From Pontibacter indicus (GTDB lineage Bacteria; Bacteroidota; Bacteroidia; Cytophagales; Hymenobacteraceae): 64,000 nt of DNA. The notes beneath the pieces were generated by a model. That model ran no database searches. It saw only the letters and a program-made list of their open reading frames with translations, and was not told the DNA's origin. Below, one piece after another: positions 25,708 to 32,562 of the stretch; the first letter of the stretch is position 1; each line of letters starts with the position of its first letter. Both the position numbers and the translations under genes were made by a program. The stretch spans positions 372,001-436,000 of the forward strand of contig NZ_FTPP01000002.1 in the NCBI RefSeq assembly GCF_900156345.1, given 5' to 3'.

Positions 25708-27051
25708 ATGAAGCAAAACCAAAAACCAAAATCGGCCTGGCAAAAGGTGCGCAAGCTGTTCAACGACCTCCATTTGTGGATGGGCATTGTGAGCGGCCTT
25801 ATCCTGTTTGTGGTCTGCCTGAGCGGCACGATCTATACCTTCAACACCGAGGTGCAGGAGTTCATGGAGCCGGAGAAGTTTAAAGTGCAGGTACAACCGG
25901 GCGCTACGCCGCTTGCCGCCGAGGCGATTATCGCGAAAGTGGCTTCCGAGACCGGCGGCAAAGTAAGCTCCATTACCATACCTGCCGACGCCAGCCGCAC
26001 CTATACCGTGAATGTGAAGCTGAACAAAGGCGGTGAAGAAAAAGGCAAAGAAGAAAAAGGCGGAGACAAAGGTGCCGGCGAAAAAGGCGGCGAAGGCAAA
26101 AAAGGACCTGAAGCTGCCGCTGCCAAAGGCGGAACGGGCGGTGGTCCTGGTGGCAAAGGCGGTGGAGGCGGTGGTCGCGACCGTGGCACCAACTACCTCG
26201 TGAACCCTTACACTGCAGAAGTGATCGGCACAACCGAGAGCCCGACCTCCGAGTTCTTCATGACCATGTTCCGGCTGCACCGCTGGCTATTGCTCGACAC
26301 CGAAGTAGGCCGTCCGATCGTGGGCTGGGCGACGGTGATCTTCACCCTGATCGTGCTCAGTGGTCTGGTGATCTGGATTCCGCAGAAAGTAAAGAACTGG
26401 CGCCAGGGCCTCAAAATAAAATGGAGCGGCAACTGGAAGCGCATCAACCACGACCTGCACAACTCGCTGGGCTTTTATTCGTCTTTCCTGCTGCTGGTGA
26501 TGTCGCTCACGGGCCTGACCTGGTCATTTGAGTGGTACAAAGAAGGCTTCTTCAAAGTGATGGGCGTAACTCCTCAAAAAGACCGCAAAGAAGAGCCGCT
26601 TTTCTCCACCGTGCCAGCTGACCCGACACAAGCCGCAACACCGACGATTGCAGACTATGTGAAAGCCGCTGAAGCCGTGTTGCCTTACCAGGGCGACTAC
26701 CGCATCTCGCTGCCAACCGATTCAGCAGCTACCGTGTCAATCAGCAAAAACAAAGTGGGTTTCTTCGCGCCAGCTGCTTCCGACAAAGTGCAGCTCGACC
26801 AGTACAACGGACAGATATTGAAAGCAGAGATATTTGCCGACAAGCCGCTGAACGAACAGATCACATCGTCCATCAAGCCACTGCACGTGGGCAACGTATA
26901 CGGCACCTTCTCCAAGATCCTATACTTCATCGCCTGCCTTGTGGCAACCAGCCTGCCCATAACAGGCACGATCATCTGGATCAACAAGCTGCGTAAGAAG
27001 TCGAAGAAGAAGGGTGCTATACCTGTGGCCAGAAAATCAGCTGCAGTTTAG
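25708..27051 (+). CDS. PepSY-associated transmembrane protein (iron-regulated reductase type)
   Basis: A 447-aa inner-membrane protein of the PepSY_TM family, found with siderophore receptors and thought to reduce or release iron from its carrier in the periplasm. The first helix is at residues 22-45 (WMGIVSGLILFVVCLSGTIY), further helices are near 210-230, 258-285 and 405-430, and His residues in LHLWMG, MFRLHRWLL, NHDLHN and KPLHVGN are spaced as in haem-binding family members. The periplasmic loop carries an odd Gly/Lys/Glu-rich low-complexity insert (about 106-161). The ATG at 25708 is preferred to 25660, which lies inside the hairpin. Confidence 0.9.
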   Translation: MKQNQKPKSAWQKVRKLFNDLHLWMGIVSGLILFVVCLSGTIYTFNTEVQEFMEPEKFKVQVQPGATPLAAEAIIAKVASETGGKVSSITIPADASRTYTVNVKLNKGGEEKGKEEKGGDKGAGEKGGEGKKGPEAAAAKGGTGGGPGGKGGGGGGRDRGTNYLVNPYTAEVIGTTESPTSEFFMTMFRLHRWLLLDTEVGRPIVGWATVIFTLIVLSGLVIWIPQKVKNWRQGLKIKWSGNWKRINHDLHNSLGFYSSFLLLVMSLTGLTWSFEWYKEGFFKVMGVTPQKDRKEEPLFSTVPADPTQAATPTIADYVKAAEAVLPYQGDYRISLPTDSAATVSISKNKVGFFAPAASDKVQLDQYNGQILKAEIFADKPLNEQITSSIKPLHVGNVYGTFSKILYFIACLVATSLPITGTIIWINKLRKKSKKKGAIPVARKSAAV

Positions 27052-27072
27052 AGGTAGTAGCTTAAACTCTCT

Positions 27073-27144
27073 TGTCATTTCGGGTGCAACGAGAAATCTG
27101 GAGCATCACAGGTAACAGATTTCTCACTGCCGTTCGAAATGACA
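27073..27144. repeat. REP-like inverted repeat (TGTCATTTCG type)
   Basis: Left arm TGTCATTTCGGGTGCAACGA (then GAAATCT) and right arm AGATTTCTCACTGCCGTTCG (then AAATGACA) form a long imperfect hairpin. This is a familiar intergenic repeat class in Bacteroidota, placed here just after the PepSY gene. Confidence 0.75.
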
Positions 27145-27160
27145 TGCGTGGTGCTAAAAC

Positions 27161-27195
27161 AAAAAAGGCTTCTCCGGTTAAGAGAAGCCTTTTTT
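27161..27195. terminator. Bidirectional intrinsic terminator
   Basis: AAAAAAGGCTTCTC and GAGAAGCCTTTTTT around a 7-base loop, between the convergent PepSY and DUF4293 genes; A and T runs on both sides allow use in both directions. Confidence 0.88.
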
Positions 27196-27213
27196 GTTGC
27201 GGGTTGCTATACC

Positions 27214-27711
27214 TTAGCGGAGTCTGTCTGCAGAGCGCACCAGGTCCTCGTCTTTTTTGATGAAGCGGTTAGCCAGCGCGTTGAGCAGCAGTGCCAGAAT
27301 AGGCATATAAAAACCAGCTTCGTATTCTCCTTTAGCGCCTGCCGCCATAGTATTGCCTACGTAGTTGGCGTAGTAAAACGAGGTGCCAAACAGCGCGATC
27401 AGTACCAGAGAGTTGATCAGGCCGAACTTCATCTGGGTGAGGCGGTTCTTGTATTGGAAAATTTCATAAATCGCCACGCCAGCGGCCACAATGGCCAGTA
27501 TGCCAATCGCAATGGTGCTTGTGCCGGTCTGTGCGCCAGCCTGCACCGCCTCGCCTTGTTCGTTCACGGTTTGGAAAAACAGGTTCCAGGCAGTCAGCAC
27601 CACCTCTTCGCCGGTGGCGGCATCTACCTTAGACCAGAGCGGCAAAAACAACAGAGACACCATGGCCACCACGATGAGGGCCAGAAATACGGATTGAATT
27701 CTTTGTATCAT
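27214..27711 (-). CDS. DUF4293 integral membrane protein
   Basis: A 165-aa protein with four transmembrane helices (about 5-26, 63-85, 95-117 and 130-150), beginning with MIQRIQSVFL, the conserved start of DUF4293 proteins of Bacteroidota. Function unknown. It is divergent from the thiolase gene, with a TAATTTTG box in the 64-bp gap. Confidence 0.9.
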   Translation of the reverse strand: MIQRIQSVFLALIVVAMVSLLFLPLWSKVDAATGEEVVLTAWNLFFQTVNEQGEAVQAGAQTGTSTIAIGILAIVAAGVAIYEIFQYKNRLTQMKFGLINSLVLIALFGTSFYYANYVGNTMAAGAKGEYEAGFYMPILALLLNALANRFIKKDEDLVRSADRLR

Positions 27712-27741
27712 AAGGGGGTTAATTTAAATTGCAAAGCGTTG

Positions 27742-27769
27742 CAAAATTAGACAAAGACCTGTAAAACAA
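27742..27769 (-). promoter_or_regulatory. DUF4293 gene promoter
   Basis: On the minus strand TTG, 17 bp, then TAATTTTG, 30 bp upstream of the ATG. Confidence 0.6.
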
Positions 27770-27775
27770 AAATTG

Positions 27776-28975
27776 ATGAACACAGCATATATTATTGATA
27801 TTGCCAGAACACCCGTCGGAAAGTTTACCGGTGCCCTCAGCAGCGTGCGACCAGACGACCTGGCAGCCTTCATTCTGAAAGAGTTGATGGCCCGCAATCC
27901 GCAGCTGGACCCGAGCCTGATCGAGGACGTGGTGCTGGGCGCCGCCAACCAGGCTGGCGAAGACAACCGCAACGTAGCCCGCATGGCGCTTCTGCTGGCC
28001 GGACTCCCGCACGAGATTGGTGGCGTGACCGTGAACCGGCTGTGCGCCTCCGGTCTGCAGTCCATTATCGACGCCTCGCGTGCCATTGCCTGCGGCGACG
28101 GGGACGTATACCTGGCCGGCGGTGTGGAGAGCATGACTCGGGCCCCTTTTGTGATGGCCAAAGCCGAAACCGCCTTCGCCCGTACTCCTGAAATTTACGA
28201 TACGACCATTGGCTGGCGCTTTGTGAACAATGCGCTCTCTTCGTTGCACTACCCCTACAGCATGGGCGAGACAGCCGAGAATGTGGCCGAGCGCTACGGT
28301 GTTTCACGTGAAGCCCAGGACGAGTTTGCTCACAGTTCGCAACTCAAGTACAAGGCAGCGGCCGAGGCTGGCAAGTTCAAAGACGAGATTATACCTGTGC
28401 CGGTGCCACAGCGCAAAGGCGACCCGATCCTCTTCGACACCGACGAGCACCCGCGCCTTTCTTCCGTGGAGAAACTAGCTGCGTTGGGCGCTGCTTTCAA
28501 AAAAGGAGGTACCGTGACGGCAGGCAATGCTTCGGGTATAAACGACGGTGCTGCGGCCTCTATCATTGTGAGTGAGGAAATCTTGAAGCGCTACGATCTG
28601 AAACCGATGGCGAGAATCGTGTCAGCGGCAGTGGCCGGTGTGGAACCGGCCTACATGGGCATGGGGCCGGTGCCTGCCACTCAAAAAGCGCTAAAGCGGG
28701 CCGGCCTGACCATCAACGACATCGGACTGGCCGAGATCAACGAGGCGTTTGCGGCCCAGGCTATACCTTGTGTGCAGGAACTGGGCATCAACCCGGAGAT
28801 TGTGAACGTGAACGGTGGCTCCATTGCCATCGGTCACCCGCTGGGGGCCAGTGGCACCCGTATCTCGGCCACCCTGTTGCACGAAATGAAACGCCGCGAC
28901 AACGTGCGCTACGGACTGGCTACCATGTGCGTGGGCGTAGGGCAAGGGGCAGCGATCATTTACGAAAGGTTGTAA
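27776..28975 (+). CDS. Acetyl-CoA C-acyltransferase (thiolase)
   Basis: A 399-aa thiolase acting in beta-oxidation or acetoacetyl-CoA chemistry. The nucleophile is Cys90 in VNRLCASGLQSI; the His of the second site is in GHPLGASGTR near 350 and the Cys acid/base in CVGVGQGAAIIYE near 385-390. An in-frame TTG lies immediately before the ATG at 27776, which I prefer. Single gene, divergent from DUF4293. Whether it is degradative (FadA/PcaF) or biosynthetic (AtoB) cannot be decided by eye. Its product may work with the acyl-CoA dehydrogenase at 4723. Confidence 0.95.
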   Translation: MNTAYIIDIARTPVGKFTGALSSVRPDDLAAFILKELMARNPQLDPSLIEDVVLGAANQAGEDNRNVARMALLLAGLPHEIGGVTVNRLCASGLQSIIDASRAIACGDGDVYLAGGVESMTRAPFVMAKAETAFARTPEIYDTTIGWRFVNNALSSLHYPYSMGETAENVAERYGVSREAQDEFAHSSQLKYKAAAEAGKFKDEIIPVPVPQRKGDPILFDTDEHPRLSSVEKLAALGAAFKKGGTVTAGNASGINDGAAASIIVSEEILKRYDLKPMARIVSAAVAGVEPAYMGMGPVPATQKALKRAGLTINDIGLAEINEAFAAQAIPCVQELGINPEIVNVNGGSIAIGHPLGASGTRISATLLHEMKRRDNVRYGLATMCVGVGQGAAIIYERL

Positions 28976-29124
28976 TCAAACACATATCTTTCAAAAAGGC
29001 CATTCTGTTTTACCGGAATGGCTTTTTGCTTTTAAGAGAGGTGAGTCTAAAATATTAGGTATAGCTATATAGGCTTTTGGCATATACTTTGAATTGAATG
29101 TTTCCGGACTAACATTTAAAGCTT

Positions 29125-29538
29125 ATGAAAAAGGTATTGACGATTGTGCTGACGACCATGCTGCTGGTTTTTGGAGGAGAGGCCGCCCTAGCGAAAGACC
29201 ACGACCACCGGAAGTGTAAGGACAAACACCACGCGAAAGGAAAGGTGGTGTATGTCGACAAGAAATACCGCGGGTACGACGACTGCAAGCACTGCAAAAG
29301 TCACCGCGACAGGCGCTACGAGAACAAAAGCTGCTGCTCACACCACAACGACAGGTATAGCCGAAACGACCGCCGCTGGGAGCGCGACCGCGACCATGGC
29401 CGTGATCGTGATTACGACCGCAACCACAGGGGCAGGGTAGAAGACCGCCGGCATGTCCCCACCAGTCGGGAGGAGCGGGAGCGTGCCATCGCCAAAGTTA
29501 TCTTGGAAGAACGGCACAGAAGCCAAAACAAAAGATAA
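29125..29538 (+). CDS. Secreted basic protein rich in Cys, His, Asp and Arg, unknown function
   Basis: A 137-aa exported protein with signal peptide (about 1-23, ending AALA). The mature part is extremely charged: a His/Lys/Cys part with KCKDKHH, DDCKHCKSH and CCSHH (residues 24-75), then an Arg/Asp/His repeat region built on RDRD and RDYDRN units (80-110), and a helical Glu/Arg-rich tail. The Cys/His spacing suggests metal binding. I know no named family. The gene is single, followed by a perfect terminator. Confidence 0.7.
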   Translation: MKKVLTIVLTTMLLVFGGEAALAKDHDHRKCKDKHHAKGKVVYVDKKYRGYDDCKHCKSHRDRRYENKSCCSHHNDRYSRNDRRWERDRDHGRDRDYDRNHRGRVEDRRHVPTSREERERAIAKVILEERHRSQNKR

Positions 29539-29603
29539 GGTGCGCTGTTTACCTGATAGCATAACCAAGAGACAAAAGAAGAAGACCGCTACCATAGTTT
29601 GGA

Positions 29604-29631
29604 GGCTGCCTGTACACAGGCAGCCTTTTTT
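29604..29631 (+). terminator. Intrinsic terminator
   Basis: Perfect palindrome GGCTGCCTGT-AC-ACAGGCAGCC followed by TTTTTT, separating the Cys/His-rich protein gene from truA. Confidence 0.88.
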
Positions 29632-29633
29632 GC

Positions 29634-29641
29634 TATCTTTG
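29634..29641 (+). promoter_or_regulatory. truA promoter, -7 box
   Basis: TATCTTTG matches TAnnTTTG, directly after the terminator and only 3 bp before the truA ATG, implying a leaderless or nearly leaderless transcript. Confidence 0.6.
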
Positions 29642-29644
29642 CCC

Positions 29645-30412
29645 ATGCGGTATTTTTTAGAGATAGCCTACGACGGCACCCGTTTCCATGGCTGGCAGGT
29701 GCAGCCCAACGCCCTGTCGGTGCAGGAGGTGCTGGACGATTGCCTGAGCAAAGTGCTGCGACAGCCGATCAGTTCCACGGGGAGCGGCCGCACCGACACC
29801 GGCGTGCATGCGAGTCAGCAGTTCGTGCACTTTGATGTGGCGCAGGAGCTGGACCCCGAGTACATGATTTACCGCTTTAACCGCCTGCTGCCCGCCGACA
29901 TCGTAGCCAAAAACCTATACCTGGTCACCGATGAGGCCCACGCACGCTTCGACGCCTTTGAGCGCACCTACCATTACCACATCACGCTGGCCAAAGACCC
30001 TTTCAAAAGATACTACGCCACTTACCTGGCGCGGCCTGTGGATGTGGAGAAGATGAACGAAGCGGCGGCCGTTTTGCTCCGTTACGAGGATTTTACGACC
30101 TTCAGCAAAGTCAAAGGCGATACCAAGCACTATAACTGCAACATGTACGAGGCCGTCTGGCGGCAGGAGGGAGACGAACTGGTCTTCACCATCCGGGCCA
30201 ACCGTTTTTTGCGTGGCATGGTACGGCTGGTCGTGGGCACTTTGCTCGACGTGGGGCGCGGGAAAATCTCTGTGGCCGAGTTTGAGCAAATCGTTGCCGG
30301 CCAGGACCGAAGCAGGGCCAGTGGAGCGGCTCCTTCCGAGGGGCTATACCTGGCGCGGGTCAATTACCCGGAGCATATTTTCAAGACATCACCCAAAACA
30401 AACCCTTTATAA
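29645..30412 (+). CDS. truA: tRNA pseudouridine(38-40) synthase
   Basis: Converts U38-U40 in the anticodon arm of tRNAs to pseudouridine. The 255-aa length is standard. The catalytic aspartate is Asp51 in SGRTDTGVHA; the MRYFLEIAYDGTRFHGWQ start and the C-terminal FLRGMVRLVVGTLLDVGRG block are typical. A longer frame reaches upstream to 29453 but runs through the terminator; the family's N-terminus sets the ATG at 29645. The PLP enzyme gene begins 2 bp downstream. Confidence 0.96.
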   Translation: MRYFLEIAYDGTRFHGWQVQPNALSVQEVLDDCLSKVLRQPISSTGSGRTDTGVHASQQFVHFDVAQELDPEYMIYRFNRLLPADIVAKNLYLVTDEAHARFDAFERTYHYHITLAKDPFKRYYATYLARPVDVEKMNEAAAVLLRYEDFTTFSKVKGDTKHYNCNMYEAVWRQEGDELVFTIRANRFLRGMVRLVVGTLLDVGRGKISVAEFEQIVAGQDRSRASGAAPSEGLYLARVNYPEHIFKTSPKTNPL

Positions 30413-30414
30413 AT

Positions 30415-31722
30415 ATGCAATTACCAGAAGACCAGCATGGTCCACACCTGAACGGCAAGCACCTGCGGCCCGAAAGCTTGATGATGAGCTACGGGTACAA
30501 CCCCGAGTGGTCGGAGATGGCCGTGAAAGCACCTATTTACCAGACCTCTACTTTTGTTTTCAAGAACGCTGAGGAGGGCAAGGCATTTTTTGAACTAGCG
30601 TATGGCCTGCGTGAGAAGCACGCCGAAGAACAGCTGGGCCTGATCTACAGCCGCCTCAATAACCCCGACCTCGAGATCCTCGAGAACCGCCTCCGCTTTT
30701 GGGACGGTGCCGACGAAGCGGCCGTGTTCGCCAGCGGGATGGCCGCCATCAGTACTACACTTTTAGCGCTGCTCAAGCCCGGCGACCTGATCCTGCACAG
30801 CGAACCCATCTACGGCGGATCGGACTACTACATCAAGAATATCCTGCCGAAGTTTGGTGTGCAAAGCATGGGCTTCCAGGCTAGCACGCCAATGGAAGAG
30901 GTAGCGAAAATGCTCGAAGAATCTGGTATGGCCAGTAAACTGGCGATGATCTATGTCGAGACCCCAGCCAACCCGACTAACCACTTGGTAGACATCGAAG
31001 CCTGCGCCATACTCGCCAAAAAGCACTCGACTGCCGACAAGAAAGTAGTCGTAGCCGTGGACAACACGTTCCTGGGTCCGGTGTTCTCGCACCCGCTCAA
31101 GCACGGCGCTGATCTCGTGCTCTACTCGGCCACCAAGTACATTGGCGGCCACTCCGACCTGATTGCGGGGGCTTGCGCCGGTCCGGCCGACCTGATGAAA
31201 CAGGTGAAAGGCATGCGTACTTTCATGGGTTCCATGGCTAGTCCGTGGACCGGCTGGATGCTGATGCGCAGCCTCGAGACGTTGAAAATTAGAATGGAAT
31301 GCCAGGCACGTGGCGCAGAAGTGGTGGCGGCTTACCTGAAAGAACACCCGAAAGTAGACAAGATTTACTACTTAGGCTACCTGCAGGACAACCCGCAGCA
31401 GCAGGCCATCTACGACAAGCAGTGCACTGCAGCCGGCTCCATGATCTCATTCGATATCAAGGGCAGCGAAAAAGAAGCCTTCACATTCCTCAACAATCTG
31501 AAGCTGATCAAACTGGCAGTAAGTTTGGGTGGTACCGAGTCGTTGGCCGAGCACCCTGCCTCCATGACGCACTCCGATATCTGTCTAGCCGACCGTGCTG
31601 TGATGGGGATTGGGGAAGGCATGATCCGCATCTCGGTTGGCGTGGAGCATCCGGAGGATATCATCTCTGACATTGCACAAGCGCTGGAGAAAGTAGCGAT
31701 ACCTGTGGAAGTAGAGGTATAA
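30415..31722 (+). CDS. Cys/Met metabolism PLP-dependent enzyme (cystathionine gamma-synthase / methionine gamma-lyase family)
   Basis: A 435-aa fold-type I PLP enzyme. Features include the IYSRLNNPDLEILENRL stretch near 82-98, FASGMAAISTTLLAL, PIYGGSDYY, DNTFLGPVFSHPLKHGAD, and the Schiff-base lysine at position 241 in SATKYIGGHSDL, then SLGGTESL and the C-terminal MIRISVGVEHPEDI. The reaction (synthase, gamma-lyase or beta-lyase) cannot be told apart by eye. It follows truA by 2 bp and is probably co-transcribed. Terminator at 31740. Confidence 0.92.
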   Translation: MQLPEDQHGPHLNGKHLRPESLMMSYGYNPEWSEMAVKAPIYQTSTFVFKNAEEGKAFFELAYGLREKHAEEQLGLIYSRLNNPDLEILENRLRFWDGADEAAVFASGMAAISTTLLALLKPGDLILHSEPIYGGSDYYIKNILPKFGVQSMGFQASTPMEEVAKMLEESGMASKLAMIYVETPANPTNHLVDIEACAILAKKHSTADKKVVVAVDNTFLGPVFSHPLKHGADLVLYSATKYIGGHSDLIAGACAGPADLMKQVKGMRTFMGSMASPWTGWMLMRSLETLKIRMECQARGAEVVAAYLKEHPKVDKIYYLGYLQDNPQQQAIYDKQCTAAGSMISFDIKGSEKEAFTFLNNLKLIKLAVSLGGTESLAEHPASMTHSDICLADRAVMGIGEGMIRISVGVEHPEDIISDIAQALEKVAIPVEVEV

Positions 31723-31739
31723 GTATAAGATTCTTGTTT

Positions 31740-31774
31740 AAGCCCTCCTCTGCCAAACAGGGGAGGGCTTTTTG
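31740..31774 (+). terminator. Intrinsic terminator
   Basis: AAGCCCTCCTCTG and CAGGGGAGGGCTT (one wobble) around CCAAA, followed by TTTGTGTTTT. Confidence 0.85.
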
Positions 31775-32024
31775 TGTTTTAAGGAGTAGTCGCTATACCT
31801 GAGAAATCCCGAAAAACCTGATGCAAAAAGCATTAACTTTGCAGGCGGTTACGGAGTGATGACCGTATAGAAGGTTTTGCTGTTTGTACCGCAGGTATAG
31901 CTGCAGCGTAACTGGCTTTGTGTTATGGCGCGAGCGTCCACGCTCGTGAGGTCTCTGGCCTAGTTGTCACAGCTTACAGGTATAGCATCTGAGTTGTTGT
32001 ATAGCTTCGCCTGTGCGGCGGGCA

Positions 32025-32054
32025 CTTACTTTTTTCCTTGATGAAAAAAGTAAG
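32025..32054. repeat. Hairpin repeat of the CTTACTTTTTT type
   Basis: CTTACTTTTTT and AAAAAAGTAAG around an 8-base loop, embedded in a block I recognise as a recurring intergenic repeat of Bacteroidota genomes. Confidence 0.6.
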
Positions 32055-32220
32055 CAAAAAAATCAAGACGCTCCAAACTCGCTGAATGCTCAAACAGTGG
32101 AGCGTCGAATGGTGCACCTGGCTGTGGTTGTTGCTTTGTAGCTGAGGTTGTAAGTATGTCGGTGCTATACCTGCCAATTGCTTTTACTACAGGGCTTATA
32201 CCTAAGAACTGGCAGTTCAG

Positions 32221-32275
32221 CCTCCCCTCCTGGGGGTGGGGGCCCTCTTTAAAGGACAAGGAGGGGCAGGGGTAG
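32221..32275. repeat. GC-rich intergenic repeat, copy 1
   Basis: Imperfect inverted structure: CCTCCCCTCCT ... GGGGCAGGGG around GGGCCCTCTTTAAAGG. A diverged second copy lies at 32431-32490. Confidence 0.55.
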
Positions 32276-32300
32276 TTTGACCCGGTATAGCTAGACAACT

Positions 32301-32320
32301 TAGCTACAGCGCCCATACCT
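32301..32320. repeat. 20-bp direct repeat, unit 1
   Basis: TAGCTACAGCGCCCATACCT; unit 2 at 32390-32409 differs at one base. Confidence 0.8.
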
Positions 32321-32389
32321 ATTGATTGGCTATGGCCAAAAAGTCCCCCTTCGAAGGGGGCAGGGGGATGACGGTATTCAGCAGGTAAG

Positions 32390-32409
32390 TAGCTACAACG
32401 CCCATACCT
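32390..32409. repeat. 20-bp direct repeat, unit 2
   Basis: TAGCTACAACGCCCATACCT, one mismatch to unit 1 at 32301, 89 bp downstream of it in the same orientation. Confidence 0.8.
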
Positions 32410-32430
32410 GTGGATGTGCAGCAGCCTGAG

Positions 32431-32490
32431 CTCCCTCCTCTGTTGTGGGGTAGAGGCCCTCGATAAAAGGGGAAGGTTGGGGTAGGGGGA
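32431..32490. repeat. GC-rich intergenic repeat, copy 2
   Basis: CTCCCTCCTC ... GGGGTAGAGGCCCTCGATAA ... GGGGTAGGGGG; same plan as the block at 32221 with many substitutions. Confidence 0.5.
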
Positions 32491-32562
32491 CACACAGGGT
32501 GGTCCCAGGTAGATTATACCTGAAACGCCTCCCGAAAACGAACAAAACCTGATAGAACAAAC

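Larger units (their letters stand above)
31775..32562. other. Repeat-filled gap of about 790 bp, no coding gene seen
   Basis: This gap contains an isolated TAACTTTG promoter-like box at 31834-31841; an 11-bp hairpin followed by A-rich sequence at 32025-32054; two GC-rich repeat copies (32221-32275 and 32431-32490); a direct repeat of TAGCTACARCGCCCATACCT (32301 and 32390); a CCCCCTTCGAAGGGGG palindrome (32345-32360); and seven to eight copies of the GGTATA/TATACC word. Long minus-strand frames here run antisense into the ABC transporter gene and look spurious. Confidence 0.7.
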
